A stretch of 64,000 bases of DNA from Paraglaciecola sp. L3A3 (GTDB lineage: Bacteria > Pseudomonadota > Gammaproteobacteria > Enterobacterales > Alteromonadaceae), in the NCBI RefSeq assembly GCF_009796765.1, contig NZ_CP047023.1:1595501-1659500 (forward strand), in the 5' to 3' direction. The position numbers and the translations under genes were made by a program. Below, piece after piece: positions 47,451-58,667 of this stretch (position 1 is the stretch's first letter; each line of letters starts with the position of its first letter). The notes below the pieces were generated by a model. It saw only the letters and a program-made list of their open reading frames with translations. It made no database searches and had not been told where the DNA came from.

Positions 47451-48371
47451 ATGCCTATTCGAATCCCCAGTGATTTGCCTGCACAAAATGAATTGCACAA
47501 AGAAAATATTTTTGTGATGGATACTTGCAGGGCAGCCACTCAAGATATTAGACCAATGGAAGTTGGGATACTGAATTTAATGCCGAACAAAATGGAAACA
47601 GAATTACAGTTTTTACGCTTGTTATCTAGTTCGCCATTGCAAGTCAATATTGACCTTATTCGAATTGATAACCAAGCGCCGAAAAATACTCCCAAAGCTC
47701 ACATGGATAATTTTTATGTGCAGTTTGACGATATTGCCCATAAGCAATATGACGGCTTAATTGTTACCGGTGCACCTTTGGCTCACCTTGCATATCAAGA
47801 TGTAAAGTACTGGGACAAGATGCAAACCATTATGGATTGGGCCCGCAAAAACGTACAATCTACTTTGTTCTCTTGCTGGGCGGCCCATGCAGCTATGTTT
47901 CATTATTTTGGCAAGTATCGGGCATTAAGAGATAATAAGTTAAGTGGTATTTATCAACATTTTGTACAAAATGAACATGATGAATTAATGCGAGGATTTG
48001 ATCCTGCCTTTTATGCACCACAATCTCGTTATGGAGAAATAAGTTTAGCTGACTACAACTCAATTGATGAGTTGAATACTTTGGCTATATCTAAAGAAGG
48101 TGGCGCGTATATTGTCGCGTCAAAAGACAAAAGGTTAGTGTTTGTTACTGGTCATCCTGAGTATGATCCAGATAGTTTAAAACAAGAGTATTTACGAGAC
48201 TTGTCAGCAGGTGGACAGCCTAAGATCCCTGTTAATTATTTTACTGACAATGATCCGAATAAAGATCCTATGGTTAGATGGCGAGCCCACGGCAGTTTAT
48301 TATTTAGTAATTGGCTAAACTATTATGTTTATCAAACTACACCATACGACTTGACCCAACTGTCTGATTAA
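47451..48371 (+). CDS. metA: MetA, homoserine O-acyltransferase
   Basis: 306 residues. Nucleophile Cys142 in FSCWAAHA and the His-Glu pair in TGHPEYD are in the family positions. At residue 111, which separates succinyl (Gly) from acetyl (Glu) specificity in MetA enzymes, this protein has Ala (GAPLAHL); a small residue makes O-succinylation more likely. Activates homoserine for methionine synthesis in the cytosol. The met boxes upstream put it, and possibly the downstream metH genes, under MetJ. Confidence 0.93.
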   Translation: MPIRIPSDLPAQNELHKENIFVMDTCRAATQDIRPMEVGILNLMPNKMETELQFLRLLSSSPLQVNIDLIRIDNQAPKNTPKAHMDNFYVQFDDIAHKQYDGLIVTGAPLAHLAYQDVKYWDKMQTIMDWARKNVQSTLFSCWAAHAAMFHYFGKYRALRDNKLSGIYQHFVQNEHDELMRGFDPAFYAPQSRYGEISLADYNSIDELNTLAISKEGGAYIVASKDKRLVFVTGHPEYDPDSLKQEYLRDLSAGGQPKIPVNYFTDNDPNKDPMVRWRAHGSLLFSNWLNYYVYQTTPYDLTQLSD

Positions 48372-48420
48372 CAAATCAATCATGTCAGAAGAAACTAATA
48401 TATTAAAAAGAGGAAAAACA

Positions 48421-49479
48421 TTGAGTCAAGTAACGAGAGAGCAGCAATTAATTGCTGCCGCACAAAATCGAATTTTACTGCTTGATGGTGCGATGGGAAC
48501 CATGATCCAAGCTCACAAATTAGAAGAGCAGGATTATCGTGGTGAACGTTTTGCTGATTGGCCTTCTGATGTTAAAGGTAATAATGATCTATTAGTATTA
48601 ACTCAGCCTAAGATTATTTTTGATATCCATTGTGCCTATTTTGCAGCGGGTAGCGATATTATCGAAACTAATACATTTAATGCTACTACCATTTCGATGG
48701 CAGATTATCATATGCAAGACTTAGCCAAAGAGATAAATATTGAAGCGGCTAAATTAGCCAGAAAAGCTGCAGATAAATACACTGAACTGACTCCTGATAA
48801 ACCTAGATTTGTTGCTGGAGTGTTAGGACCAACAAGCAGAACCGCTTCTATTTCTCCAGATGTTAATGATCCAGGGTTTCGAAATGTCACTTTTGATGAA
48901 TTGGTTGAAGCTTATGTTGAAGCCACTCACGGGCTAATTGAAGGTGGGGTAGACTTGATTATGATTGAGACCATCTTCGACACCTTAAATGCCAAAGCAT
49001 CGGCCTTTGCTATCCAAAGCGTTTTTGAAGAATTAGACATTAGTTTACCGATAATGATTTCAGGCACTATCACCGATGCTTCAGGGAGAACACTTTCCGG
49101 TCAAACTGCCGAAGCTTTTTATTATTCAATGAATCATGTTGAACCCTTCTCATTCGGTTTAAATTGCGCCTTAGGCCCAGATTTATTACGTCAATATGTA
49201 GATGAAATATCGCAAGTGTCTGAATGTTTAGTGTCAGCCCATCCTAATGCGGGATTACCTAATGAATTTGGTGAATACGATATGGAAGCAGATGAAATGG
49301 CTTCTCATATTAAAGAGTGGGCTGCATCTGGTTTACTGAATATTGTTGGGGGATGCTGTGGTAGTACACCAGAACATATTGCCGCAATAGCTGAAGCAGT
49401 CAAACCTTATGCTCCAAGAAAAATTCCTCAGCGTGACGTTAGAATGCGTTTGTCTGGTTTAGAACCTTTTGTCCTGTAG
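48421..49479 (+). CDS. metH: Methionine synthase, homocysteine-binding part (split MetH, N-terminal)
   Basis: 352 residues from TTG 48421, preceded by AGAGGA; an ATG at 48382 has no good ribosome-binding site. It is the homocysteine S-methyltransferase barrel of Met[21 protein letters not shown] at the start and the zinc cysteines in GLNCALGP and [10 protein letters not shown]. It stops where this module ends in full-length MetH. The remaining modules are encoded by the next gene, which starts 9 bases later in another frame with its own ribosome-binding site. Confidence 0.9.
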   Translation: MSQVTREQQLIAAAQNRILLLDGAMGTMIQAHKLEEQDYRGERFADWPSDVKGNNDLLVLTQPKIIFDIHCAYFAAGSDIIETNTFNATTISMADYHMQDLAKEINIEAAKLARKAADKYTELTPDKPRFVAGVLGPTSRTASISPDVNDPGFRNVTFDELVEAYVEATHGLIEGGVDLIMIETIFDTLNAKASAFAIQSVFEELDISLPIMISGTITDASGRTLSGQTAEAFYYSMNHVEPFSFGLNCALGPDLLRQYVDEISQVSECLVSAHPNAGLPNEFGEYDMEADEMASHIKEWAASGLLNIVGGCCGSTPEHIAAIAEAVKPYAPRKIPQRDVRMRLSGLEPFVL

Positions 49480-49487
49480 GTGATATT

Positions 49488-52139
49488 GTGAAACAAGAAG
49501 AAACTATTTTAGAACAAACCACACAGGCATCAGCTAACTTTATCAATGTCGGCGAACGAACCAATGTTACTGGTTCAGCTATGTTTAAACGATTGATCCT
49601 CGAGGATGATTACGAAAAAGCTTTAGATGTCGCACGTCAACAAGTTGAAAACGGTGCACAAATCATCGATATCAACATGGATGAGGCCATGTTGGATTCT
49701 GAAGCTGCAATGACTCGTTTTTTAAATTTAATTGCATCTGAGCCAGATATCTCTCGTGTACCCATCATGATTGATTCGTCGAAATGGTCTGTGATTGAAG
49801 CAGGTTTAAAGTGTGTGCAAGGTAAAGCTATCGTAAACTCAATTAGCTTGAAAGAAGGCGAAGAAAACTTCTTACATCAAGCCAAATTATTAAAACGTTA
49901 TGGTGCAGCCACTGTGGTCATGGCATTTGATGAAGTGGGTCAAGCTGATACCGAAGCTCGCAAATTTGAGATATGTGAACGTAGTTACAAATTACTTACC
50001 GAAAAGATTGGCTTTCCGCCACAAGATATTATTTTTGACCCTAATATTTTTGCTGTCGCTACAGGGATTGAAGAGCATAACAACTATGCAGTAGATTTTA
50101 TCAATGCTACTAGGCGTATCAGGCAAAACTTACCCCATGCGCATATTTCTGGCGGCTTATCTAATGTGTCTTTCTCTTTTCGTGGTAATAACCCCGTTAG
50201 GGAAGCGATGCACTCAGTATTTTTATTTCATGCGATTAAAGCTGGAATGGACATGGGGATTGTTAATGCTGGTCAATTGGAAGTCTATGATCAGATACCT
50301 GCAGAATTAAAAGAAGCTGTGGAAGATGTCATTCTTAATCGTCATGACCAAGCAACTGATAATTTGCTAGAGCTTGCCCCTAAGTATCAAGGTGGCGGAA
50401 AAGCTGTGGTAAAAGATAACTTAGAGTGGCGAGATCTTCCGGTTAATAAACGCCTTGAACATGCTTTAGTTCGGGGCATTATGGACTTTATCGAAGAAGA
50501 TACAGAAGCAGCACGATTAGAGGCTGATAAACCGCTGCATGTCATCGAAGGGCCGTTAATGGACGGTATGAATGTAGTAGGGGACTTATTTGGTGAAGGT
50601 AAAATGTTTTTACCGCAAGTGGTCAAATCTGCTCGAGTGATGAAAAAAGCAGTTGCCTATCTCAATCCATTTATTGAATTAGAAAAAGATCAAAGTAGTA
50701 GTAATGGTAAAATTTTGCTGGCGACAGTTAAAGGTGATGTTCACGATATCGGCAAAAACATTGTGGGTGTTGTGCTGCAATGTAACAACTTTGAAATTAT
50801 TGATTTAGGTGTAATGGTGCCTTGCGCCAAAATTTTACAAGTGGCTAAAGAACAAAATGTCGACATGATTGGTTTGTCTGGATTAATCACGCCGTCACTT
50901 GATGAAATGGTTTATGTTGCGAAAGAAATGCAACGATTAAATTTTGATTTACCTTTGCTAATAGGTGGAGCGACTACCTCAAAAGCGCACACGGCAGTTA
51001 AAATAGAACAAAATTATCAACACCCAGTGGTTTATGTGCCTAATGCTAGTCGCGCTGTAGGGGTCTGTCAGAAGTTAATTTCAGCTGAGAATAGAGCGAT
51101 TTATGGCAAAGAACTTGAAGCAGAATACGAAAAAGTACGTTTACAACATGCTAATAAAAAACCGCGGACAAAACCTGTTACCTTAGAGAAAGCCAGAGCG
51201 AATTGCTTTGAGTTTGATTGGACTCGTTATCAACCACCTGTGCCAAATAGGTTAGGGGTGACACCTGTGAGTGTCGAACTAGAAGAATTGTTCGATTATA
51301 TTGATTGGACTCCATTTTTCTTAACTTGGTCTTTGGCTGGCAGGTATCCCCGTATTTTACAAGACGAAGTGGTTGGTAAAGAAGCGCAGAGTTTATTTGA
51401 CGATGCTCAAGCATTATTAAAATCTATGTGTGCAAGTGGAAAATTACAAGCCAAAGGTGTGATGGGCATCTTTCCGGCCAATCGTGTGGCTGATGATATA
51501 GAAATATTTGCAGAAACCGACTCAAAGAAAGTTACTCATATTGCTCATCATTTAAGACAACAAACAGAAAAGCCCAAAGGCGCAAACAACTGTTTGAGTG
51601 ACTTTATTGCCCCTAAAGATTCTGGTGTGACTGATTATATTGGCGCTTTTGCAGTGACTGCAGGAATAGGTGAAGATGAATTAGCTCAAGAATTTATTGA
51701 TAACGGTGATGATTATAATGGCATTATGGTTAAGGCACTAGCTGATAGATTAGCCGAAGCTTTTGCAGAGTATTTACACGAAAAAGTACGTAAAGAAATT
51801 TGGGGTTATGCACCCCAAGAAAACTTATCTAATGAAGAGTTAATTCGTGAAAAATATCAAGGTATTCGTCCTGCTCCTGGTTATGCTGCATGTCCTGAAC
51901 ATACAGAAAAACAGTTAATCTGGGATTTACTTGATGTTGAAAAACATACTAGCATGCAATTGACTGAAAGTTACGCCATGTGGCCAGGTGCTGCTGTTTC
52001 TGGGTTTTATTTCTCACATCCCGAATGTCGCTATTTTGCAGTAGCAAAGATCCAAGAAGATCAGTTGTTAGATTATGCTCAGCGTAAAGGCTGGGATAAA
52101 TTAGAAGCTGAGAAATGGCTTGGCCCTAACTTACAATAA
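49488..52139 (+). CDS. metH: Methionine synthase, folate/cobalamin/reactivation part (split MetH, C-terminal)
   Basis: 883 residues, GTG start with AGGTGAT upstream. Modules: pterin-binding barrel ([19 protein letters not shown] at ~20), cobalamin cap helices, B12 domain with the His ligand in [23 protein letters not shown] and [14 protein letters not shown], and the AdoMet activation domain ([23 protein letters not shown]). Together with the upstream gene the total (352+883) equals a normal MetH of ~1230, so nothing is missing. The two chains must work as a complex. Confidence 0.93.
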   Translation: MKQEETILEQTTQASANFINVGERTNVTGSAMFKRLILEDDYEKALDVARQQVENGAQIIDINMDEAMLDSEAAMTRFLNLIASEPDISRVPIMIDSSKWSVIEAGLKCVQGKAIVNSISLKEGEENFLHQAKLLKRYGAATVVMAFDEVGQADTEARKFEICERSYKLLTEKIGFPPQDIIFDPNIFAVATGIEEHNNYAVDFINATRRIRQNLPHAHISGGLSNVSFSFRGNNPVREAMHSVFLFHAIKAGMDMGIVNAGQLEVYDQIPAELKEAVEDVILNRHDQATDNLLELAPKYQGGGKAVVKDNLEWRDLPVNKRLEHALVRGIMDFIEEDTEAARLEADKPLHVIEGPLMDGMNVVGDLFGEGKMFLPQVVKSARVMKKAVAYLNPFIELEKDQSSSNGKILLATVKGDVHDIGKNIVGVVLQCNNFEIIDLGVMVPCAKILQVAKEQNVDMIGLSGLITPSLDEMVYVAKEMQRLNFDLPLLIGGATTSKAHTAVKIEQNYQHPVVYVPNASRAVGVCQKLISAENRAIYGKELEAEYEKVRLQHANKKPRTKPVTLEKARANCFEFDWTRYQPPVPNRLGVTPVSVELEELFDYIDWTPFFLTWSLAGRYPRILQDEVVGKEAQSLFDDAQALLKSMCASGKLQAKGVMGIFPANRVADDIEIFAETDSKKVTHIAHHLRQQTEKPKGANNCLSDFIAPKDSGVTDYIGAFAVTAGIGEDELAQEFIDNGDDYNGIMVKALADRLAEAFAEYLHEKVRKEIWGYAPQENLSNEELIREKYQGIRPAPGYAACPEHTEKQLIWDLLDVEKHTSMQLTESYAMWPGAAVSGFYFSHPECRYFAVAKIQEDQLLDYAQRKGWDKLEAEKWLGPNLQ

Positions 52140-52154
52140 ATTAAGATTATCATT

Positions 52155-52739
52155 TTGAATAAACCTTATAGCCAAGCTTGTGAAAACAATAAACAGCCAA
52201 TTCTTACTGAATTGGCGCGTATTTTTTCGGTTAGTAAAAAAGTCCTAGAAATTGGCAGTGGTACAGGTCAACATGCAGTATATTTTGCACCTAGGTTAAA
52301 TCATCTAACATGGCATACCAGTGATTTACCTAATAACCATAGCGGAATTAATTCATGGCTAACGGAGTTACCAGCAGATAACTTGCAACCACCCATTAAC
52401 TTCACTATTGGTAAAGATCATTGGCCTGATTTAGCAATAGATGCGGTATTTAGTGCTAATGCCACACATATCATGCAACCTCAAAACGCCAAGTTGATGA
52501 TGCAACTTATTGCTGAAAACTTACCTGCTGACGGTCTTTTCTGTCAGTACGGGCCGTTTAAGTTTGAAGGTCAATATACGAGTGAGTCCAATCAAAAATT
52601 TGATCAGTATTTAACTGAGGAAGGATACGGTGGTATACAGGATATAGCAGATTTGGAAATATGGGCAAGGCCATTAAATTTGCTTGATACCATAGCTATG
52701 CCAGCCAATAATTTTATATTGGTTTGGCAAAAGCCATAA
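52155..52739 (+). CDS. DUF938 SAM-dependent methyltransferase
   Basis: 194 residues, TTG start. SAM motif I is clear (VLEIGSGTGQHAVYF near residue 32), preceded by the DUF938 N-terminus (KPYSQACENNKQPIL). Substrate not known for the family. 15 bases after metH, probably the same transcript. Confidence 0.85.
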   Translation: MNKPYSQACENNKQPILTELARIFSVSKKVLEIGSGTGQHAVYFAPRLNHLTWHTSDLPNNHSGINSWLTELPADNLQPPINFTIGKDHWPDLAIDAVFSANATHIMQPQNAKLMMQLIAENLPADGLFCQYGPFKFEGQYTSESNQKFDQYLTEEGYGGIQDIADLEIWARPLNLLDTIAMPANNFILVWQKP

Positions 52740-52741
52740 TG

Positions 52742-53881
52742 TTAGATCTTTTTAAAAGGTAACAATTTCTCAGCGTCAGCCTTATATTTTGCTAACAGTT
52801 TTTTTTCTTCATCAATAAATCTGCTAACGCCATCATGAAAAGCCATTTCTTTTAAAGAGTGGTTTGAGTAACAATATATAGGTTCAAAGCCCCTTAAAAT
52901 TTTATGCTCACCCTGTGTGCCGGGGTTGAACTGAGAAATATTATTTTCAATGCAGAATTCAATTCCTTGATAATAACAAGCTTCAAAGTGTAAATTATCA
53001 ATATCTTCCAACGTACCCCAATACCGCCCACATAATTGATTTTTATCAAACAGAAATAATGCACTAGCTATTGGTTGTTCATTTTTACTGGCGATTACCA
53101 ACATTAGATTTTTAAGCATATCGGTATGTATTTGTTGGAAAAAAGCTTCAGTCAGATACCCTGTATGACCGCTACGTTTTAGGTAGGTTTGTTGGTAACA
53201 TTGATAAAAAAACTGCATGTGTTCTTTTGTAAGAGCGTCGCCATATAACCTGATATGGGTAATATCTTTGGAGATAATATTGTTACGTTCTTTTTTGATG
53301 TTTTTTCTTTTGCGTGAATTGAAGTGTGACAAGTAATCATCAAAGTTTTGGTAGTTGCGATTGAACCATTGGAATTGCACAGAATGACGACTTAATTGTT
53401 TATAGTGGGTTAATTTGTCGCTTAAACTTTTTTCTAAGAACAGCCAGTGCATGGACGATAAATTTTGCTGGATTAATTCTTGTTCGATTTTTTTACATAT
53501 TGAAGGCAAAATTTCATCTAGTTCTATTCCTTTAGCAAGCATTAAACGACTGCCAGTCACTGGAGTAAAAGGGATAGCCGAAACAAGTTTAGGATAATAA
53601 CTAACGCCATATTGTTTATAAGTATTCGCCCAAGCAAAATCAAACACATATTCACCGTAGCTGTGTGTTTTTTGGTATAGAGGTAAAACACCTACAGCAA
53701 TAGAGTTTTCATAAATAACTAAATGTCTTGGCTGCCAACCAGAATTTTGCCCAACAGAGCCAGACGTTTCTAAAGCATGTAAAAAATGGTATTGGCAAAA
53801 CGGCGACACTTCTGTGGCTAAAGCATCCCATACTTGCTGACCTATCTGCTCAATCGAGGTAAAAAATTTGATATTAAACAC
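52742..53881 (-). CDS. FemAB/GNAT-like protein (PF04339 type)
   Basis: 379 residues, convergent with the methyltransferase. Two-part acyltransferase-like fold with the family signatures FNSRKRKNIKKERN near residue 185 and FNPGTQGEHKILRGFEP near 325. Members are annotated as N-acetyltransferases or 'peptidogalycan biosynthesis' proteins; real substrates are unknown. Confidence 0.85.
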   Translation of the reverse strand: MFNIKFFTSIEQIGQQVWDALATEVSPFCQYHFLHALETSGSVGQNSGWQPRHLVIYENSIAVGVLPLYQKTHSYGEYVFDFAWANTYKQYGVSYYPKLVSAIPFTPVTGSRLMLAKGIELDEILPSICKKIEQELIQQNLSSMHWLFLEKSLSDKLTHYKQLSRHSVQFQWFNRNYQNFDDYLSHFNSRKRKNIKKERNNIISKDITHIRLYGDALTKEHMQFFYQCYQQTYLKRSGHTGYLTEAFFQQIHTDMLKNLMLVIASKNEQPIASALFLFDKNQLCGRYWGTLEDIDNLHFEACYYQGIEFCIENNISQFNPGTQGEHKILRGFEPIYCYSNHSLKEMAFHDGVSRFIDEEKKLLAKYKADAEKLLPFKKI

Positions 53882-54459
53882 TTATTTTTACATCCAATTA
53901 TATTTTTTCATATTTTAGCTAAGTTTATTAACCTAATATGACAGAAAATAATACTAAAATCATTAAACTTACTTTGAATCGAATGTTAGCAAGACGATAA
54001 CATTGTTAAAGTGAGTTACTTTCGATTATAGCTACCTTTGGAATGAATAGATAAATATGCTGCCCACATTTGCCAATTTGCCAAGTGATGAGGGCTAGCT
54101 GATAAATGTATGGGTGAATCCAGAATATTTTTTAAATTTAAAAACATAATATTTGCTCTGCAATTATTCGTCTTGTGCTGATCTAGCTATAAATTGATTG
54201 TTTTAAGTTAGCATTAAAGGTTTACAAAAAGCGATTTCCAGCAGGTTTACCTAAAGATTGGCAAGATAAATAGAAAGACTATCGAATTATCCAATATCGT
54301 AAGAGTAAATTAGCTATGCGTTTGAATAGGCTGAAAATTAAAATTCTTTAGCCTTAACAATAGTAGTGTAATCATGATATTGTTGCGCCCACAAGCAGGT
54401 GTGGTAATGGATTGCGCCATTATATTTACCCAATAATTATTGATATTTCAGGATTGTAA
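53882..54459. other. Intergenic stretch before alaS
   Basis: 578 bases. Most is featureless AT-rich DNA. At about 54227-54351 one frame reads as a short protein-like stretch broken by a stop (KRFPAGLPKDWQDK, stop, then KDYRIIQYRKSKLAMRL), which looks like a decayed coding remnant; I cannot name its source. The alaS promoter must lie in the last part, but I could not set it. Confidence 0.5.
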
Positions 54460-57057
54460 ATGAGTATAACAACCGCCGAGATCCGGTGTGCATTTTTTGA
54501 TTTTTTTGCATCAAAAGGTCACCAAAAAGTGTCTAGTTCGTCTTTGGTTCCGGGTAACGACCCAACACTGTTATTTACCAATGCAGGTATGAATCAATTT
54601 AAAGATGTGTTTTTAGGAACTGAGATTCGTAGTTATAATCGAGCCGTTTCATCACAACGCTGTGTTAGAGCGGGTGGTAAACATAATGATCTTGAAAATG
54701 TAGGCTATACCGCCAGACATCATACATTCTTTGAAATGCTGGGAAATTTCAGTTTCGGCGATTACTTCAAAACTGACGCGATTCAATTTGCCTGGGATTT
54801 TTTAACCAAAGAATTGAAACTGCCTAAAGAAAAGTTATTAGTCACTATTTACCATGAAGATGATGAAGCCTTTGATATTTGGGCAAATAAAATTGGTATT
54901 GCTGAAGATAAAATTATTCGCATTAGTACCTCTGATAACTTCTGGTCAATGGGGGATACAGGTCCATGTGGGCCTTGTTCAGAAATTTTTTATGATCATG
55001 GTGAGCATATTTGGGGAGGTCCTCCAGGTACCCCAGAAGAAGACGGCGATCGATTTATTGAGATATGGAATTTGGTTTTCATGCAGTTTAATCGTCAGAG
55101 CGACGGTACTATGCAGCCCTTGCCAAAACCTTCAATTGATACGGGGATGGGCTTAGAGCGTATTTCTGCCATCTTACAAAATGTGCATAGCAACTATGAA
55201 ATTGATATCTTTCAAAATTTAATTGCTGCCACGGCTGAAGTGGTAGGAGCAACAGATCGAGAAGATAAATCATTACGAGTGATTGCTGATCACATTCGTT
55301 CTTGTAGCTTTTTGATTGCCGATGGTGTGCTGCCTTCAAATGAAGGCCGCGGCTATGTTTTGAGACGTATTATTCGTCGTGCGGTAAGGCATGGTAATAA
55401 ATTAGGTGCCAGTGATGTGTTTTTCTATCGTTTAGTTGCAGCTCTAGAGAGCCAGATGGGGGAAGCCTATCCAGAATTAAAAGAAAATCGTGAGCTGATA
55501 GAAAAAGTACTAAAGACTGAAGAAGAACAATTTTCTCGAACATTAGAACGAGGAATGAATATCTTAAATGAGGCTATTTCTGAATTAGACTCTGACGTTA
55601 TCCCTGGCGAGTTAGTATTTAAACTCTACGATACTTATGGTTTTCCTGCCGATTTAACTAATGATGTGGCTAGAGAAAAAAACTTAACTATAGATGAAGC
55701 GGGCTTCCAAGCATCGATGGCGGAACAACGCAAAAGAGCTCAGCAAGCTAGTCAATTCGATACAGATTATAATGACCAACTAAAGTCTAATTGTTCATCC
55801 GAATTTGTCGGTTATGATCAAGTGGCTAACAGCTCAAAAATTATTGAATTATTTCATGCAGGACAAGCTGTCGATAAGCTTGTTGATGGTAATGAAGGTA
55901 TCGTTATTTTGCAGCAAAGTGCCTTTTATGCTGAATCTGGCGGACAGGTAGGCGATACCGGTGTTTTGACCACAACGAATGGTCAATTTAGAGTCAAAGA
56001 TACCGTAAAACTTGGTAATGCAATTGCACATAAAGGCGTGGCTAATGGGGAATTTAAATTAGCTGATGTAGTGAAAGTTGAACTTGATATTGAGCGCCGA
56101 GAAGCGATTAAAATTAACCATAGTGCCACTCACTTGATGCATGCCGCCTTAAAACAAGTATTAGGTGAGCATGTTAATCAAAAAGGCTCTTTGGTAACGG
56201 AAGAAAGACTTAGGTTTGATTTTTCTCATTTTGAAGCCCTGACTAGTGAAGAGTTACAAAGTGTTGAAAAACTAGTTAATGGGCAAATTCGTAAAAATAC
56301 CCAATTACAAACTAAATTGATGAATTTGGATGAAGCTAAGTCTGCTGGAGCAATGGCTTTATTCGGTGAAAAATACGAAGAAGATGTACGTGTAGTTTCG
56401 ATGGGTGATTTTTCTATGGAACTATGTGGCGGTACACACGTCAAAAGTACTGGAGATATAGGGTTCTTTAAAATAGTTTCCGAAAGTGGTATTGCCGCAG
56501 GTATACGAAGAGTTGAAGCTGTTTCTGGTGAAAAAGCATTAGAACTAGTGCAGGCACAGGAACAACAAGTTGCTCGACTTGCTGGATTATTAAAAACTGA
56601 TCCAGATGGGTTAACTACTCGTATACAGCAAATGATAGAACGTAATAAGCATACTGAAAAAGAATTAGACAAACTTAAGCAACAATTAGCCGCTAACGCT
56701 GGCGCCGATGTTTTATCTCAAGTAATTGAAATTAATGGTATCAAAGTACTGTCTACTCAATTACAGGGTGTTGAAGCTAAGTCGCTTAGAGCTATGGTTG
56801 ATGACTTTAAAAATCAATTATCTAGCGCCATTATCGTACTTGGTGTCAGTGAAGAAAATAAAGTCAGTTTAATTGCTGGTGTTACAAAAGATTTAGTGTC
56901 GAAAGTCAAAGCCGGAGAACTGGTGAACTTTGTAGCGCAACAAGTTGGAGGTAAGGGTGGGGGACGACCTGATATGGCTCAAGCCGGCGGTACAGAACCA
57001 TCTAAGTTAGTTCCTGCATTGGCTTCAGTTAAAGAATGGTTACAAGATAAATTGTAA
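54460..57057 (+). CDS. alaS: AlaS, alanyl-tRNA synthetase
   Basis: 865 residues, full length. Class II catalytic core at the N-terminus ([35 protein letters not shown]), tRNA-recognition helices, the editing domain with HSATHLMH (HxxxH) and CGGTHV, and the C-terminal DHHA1/C-Ala domain ([16 protein letters not shown]). Charges tRNA-Ala and clears Ser/Gly mischarging. Confidence 0.97.
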   Translation: MSITTAEIRCAFFDFFASKGHQKVSSSSLVPGNDPTLLFTNAGMNQFKDVFLGTEIRSYNRAVSSQRCVRAGGKHNDLENVGYTARHHTFFEMLGNFSFGDYFKTDAIQFAWDFLTKELKLPKEKLLVTIYHEDDEAFDIWANKIGIAEDKIIRISTSDNFWSMGDTGPCGPCSEIFYDHGEHIWGGPPGTPEEDGDRFIEIWNLVFMQFNRQSDGTMQPLPKPSIDTGMGLERISAILQNVHSNYEIDIFQNLIAATAEVVGATDREDKSLRVIADHIRSCSFLIADGVLPSNEGRGYVLRRIIRRAVRHGNKLGASDVFFYRLVAALESQMGEAYPELKENRELIEKVLKTEEEQFSRTLERGMNILNEAISELDSDVIPGELVFKLYDTYGFPADLTNDVAREKNLTIDEAGFQASMAEQRKRAQQASQFDTDYNDQLKSNCSSEFVGYDQVANSSKIIELFHAGQAVDKLVDGNEGIVILQQSAFYAESGGQVGDTGVLTTTNGQFRVKDTVKLGNAIAHKGVANGEFKLADVVKVELDIERREAIKINHSATHLMHAALKQVLGEHVNQKGSLVTEERLRFDFSHFEALTSEELQSVEKLVNGQIRKNTQLQTKLMNLDEAKSAGAMALFGEKYEEDVRVVSMGDFSMELCGGTHVKSTGDIGFFKIVSESGIAAGIRRVEAVSGEKALELVQAQEQQVARLAGLLKTDPDGLTTRIQQMIERNKHTEKELDKLKQQLAANAGADVLSQVIEINGIKVLSTQLQGVEAKSLRAMVDDFKNQLSSAIIVLGVSEENKVSLIAGVTKDLVSKVKAGELVNFVAQQVGGKGGGRPDMAQAGGTEPSKLVPALASVKEWLQDKL

Positions 57058-57101
57058 AAAAAAGAATTTTTCGGTTACTTTTGTAGTGACAGCAGAAGTA
57101 G

Positions 57102-57191
57102 GGATAAAACCGTAAGGACATATTTCTGACTATGTTGGATATTTGTACTAACTTTAAACATGGATATGTATGTTAATTAACGGATAAAGGA
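57102..57191 (+). promoter_or_regulatory. GGA-rich csrA leader
   Basis: Six GGA triplets lie within 90 bases (57102, 57116, 57137, 57162, 57182, 57189), the last inside the AAAGGAG ribosome-binding site. GGA is the core of CsrA binding sites, and csrA leaders in related bacteria are autoregulated this way. The transcript start is not known, so how many are in the message is open. Confidence 0.55.
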
Positions 57192-57199
57192 GCAATAGA

Positions 57200-57415
57200 A
57201 TGCTAATTTTAACTCGTCGTGTTGGAGAAACTCTAATGGTCGGTGATGACGTCACTGTGACAGTATTAGGGGTAAAAGGTAATCAGGTAAGAATTGGTGT
57301 TAATGCACCCAAGGAAGTATCTGTTCATCGTGAAGAAATTTATATGCGTATTCAAGCTGAGAAAAATGCCCAAACAGCTACTTCAGATCAAAATTCTGGT
57401 GAAGAAGTAGAATAG
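57200..57415 (+). CDS. csrA: CsrA, carbon storage/motility RNA-binding regulator
   Basis: 71 residues. Starts [18 protein letters not shown], includes [24 protein letters not shown], the RNA-binding core; the tail after residue 55 is a few residues longer than in E. coli. Regulates translation of motility and metabolism genes. The alaS-csrA-tRNA order is conserved in gammaproteobacteria. Confidence 0.97.
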   Translation: MLILTRRVGETLMVGDDVTVTVLGVKGNQVRIGVNAPKEVSVHREEIYMRIQAEKNAQTATSDQNSGEEVE

Positions 57416-57434
57416 TAGGTTGTGAACTTGAAGA

Positions 57435-57462
57435 AAAAAGCTGACTACTGTCAGCTTTTTTT
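57435..57462 (+). terminator. Rho-independent terminator after csrA
   Basis: AAAAAGCTGAC / GTCAGCTTTTT with a four-base loop TACT, followed by T's. Clear and strong. Confidence 0.9.
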
Positions 57463-57791
57463 ATAATTTTTTTTTGATTAGTCATTTGAGTACGGAAGTT
57501 TTTAAATAAAATTTTTGATGAAATAGTCGGTGTTTAATTGACCAAATATCACAAAAATTAAGCAGTTAACTCGAAGTTGTATAAAATCTCAGCAAACAAA
57601 CAAATAGTTCGTAAATAATGTTTGACTTAGTGCTGAGTATCGGTAAACTTCGGCTCCACATTTAGGAGAGCAGGTCAACTTGCTAAAGACACTTCATTGA
57701 TGAAGTTGCTGAGGTTTTGTAAGCTTGTTATGTGATTTATAGAATGATTTATTATTTCTATAAAGTTATTCTAAATGTGTGGTAGTTGAAC
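57463..57791. other. Intergenic stretch before tRNA genes
   Basis: 329 bases, no gene seen. It contains a small hairpin ACTTCA-TTGA-TGAAGT (57691-57707 region) and the imperfect palindrome AGCAGGTCAACTTGCT (57669-57684). The tRNA promoter must lie at its right end, but I could not place it with confidence. Confidence 0.5.
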
Positions 57792-57881
57792 GGAAAGGTG
57801 GGTGAGTGGCTGAAACCAGTTCCCTGCTAAGGAACCGTACGTTTATTCGTACCGAGGGTTCGAATCCCTCCCTTTCCGCCA
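57792..57881 (+). tRNA. tRNA-Ser (GCU)
   Basis: 90 bases with encoded CCA. Acceptor stem GGAAAGG/CCTTTCC, anticodon loop CTGCTAA (anticodon GCT), a long variable arm (CCGTACGTTTATTCGTACC) typical of tRNA-Ser, and T loop GGTTCGAATCC. Confidence 0.97.
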
Positions 57882-57910
57882 TAAATTTATATTTATGAAA
57901 ATTGTATTGT

Positions 57911-57987
57911 GCGCGTGTAGCTCAGCTGGATAGAGTACCTGGCTACGAACCAGGTGGTCGGAGGTTCGAATCCTTCCACGCGCACCA
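57911..57987 (+). tRNA. tRNA-Arg (ACG), copy 1
   Basis: 77 bases with CCA. Acceptor GCGCGTG/CACGCGC, anticodon stem CCTGG/CCAGG with loop CTACGAA (anticodon ACG, read as ICG after deamination), T loop GGTTCGAATCC. Confidence 0.97.
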
Positions 57988-58034
57988 CTTTTTGTTTAGA
58001 TGAATATGTATATTTATCTAAAATTTTGTTCTCT

Positions 58035-58111
58035 GCGCGTGTAGCTCAGCTGGATAGAGTACCTGGCTACGAACCAGGTGGTCGGAGGTTCGAATCCTTC
58101 CACGCGCACCA
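58035..58111 (+). tRNA. tRNA-Arg (ACG), copy 2
   Basis: Identical over its 77 bases to copy 1, 47 bases downstream. A tandem duplication, as in the argVYZQ set of E. coli. Confidence 0.97.
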
Positions 58112-58115
58112 TATT

Positions 58116-58145
58116 AAAAGCCTCACAATATTGTGGGGCTTTTTT
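58116..58145 (+). terminator. Rho-independent terminator after tRNA-Arg
   Basis: AAAAGCCTCACAA pairs with TTGTGGGGCTTTT with one mismatch, followed by T's. Confidence 0.88.
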
Positions 58146-58374
58146 GTAATTGGATCATTCAATTATATTTTTTTGAGTAATCTAATTTATTTGATGGCAT
58201 CTAGTATCCCTCATTGCAAACAAGCAAAGTTAACTGGTTCAAATGGGTAAATAGCGAAATAATTGAGTTTTTTATTATTTTTTATGCTCTTTTCCTCTTG
58301 CTGATTTGTTGTGTTTTATGGGGCTGCATGGTACTTATCTTGTCACAAAATATTTATTATTGAGGTTTCGCTTT

Positions 58375-58641
58375 ATGCCAGCAGATGTCGCACATGCTCT
58401 AGTAGAAGCTGCTAATTTATTATTAGTAGGTATGGGTGTTGTTTTTTTATTTTTGGCTATGTTGATTGGTGCCGTCAATCTAATCGCATGGCTTAATCGA
58501 TTATTCCCAGAAGAATCGACAAACAATGCAGCCAATTCTCAATCTTTCAGTCAGGCTAGTTCAACCAACAGTCAGAATGTATCTCCAAAAGTTGTAGCAG
58601 CGATCACTACAGCTATTCGTCAATACAGACGTACTCACTAG
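58375..58641 (+). CDS. oadG: OadG, oxaloacetate decarboxylase gamma subunit
   Basis: 88 residues from ATG 58375, with TGAGG upstream; a longer frame from 58306 adds a non-conserved leader. One N-terminal membrane helix (LLLVGMGVVFLFLAMLIGAVNLIAWLN pattern) and a short polar tail with Ser/Asn, then ITTAIRQYRR. The small subunit anchors the complex and binds zinc in relatives. First gene of oadGAB. Confidence 0.88.
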   Translation: MPADVAHALVEAANLLLVGMGVVFLFLAMLIGAVNLIAWLNRLFPEESTNNAANSQSFSQASSTNSQNVSPKVVAAITTAIRQYRRTH

Positions 58642-58667
58642 TTTTAAATATTTAAGGAAGTATCCCT

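Noticed and set aside
48382..52139. metH as a frameshifted pseudogene
   Set aside because: Both parts have intact modules, separate ribosome-binding sites, and break exactly between modules.
57954..58250. Open frame of 98 codons across the tRNA-Arg genes
   Set aside because: It overlaps tRNA sequence and the terminator and has no protein family resemblance; it arises from the two identical tRNA genes.
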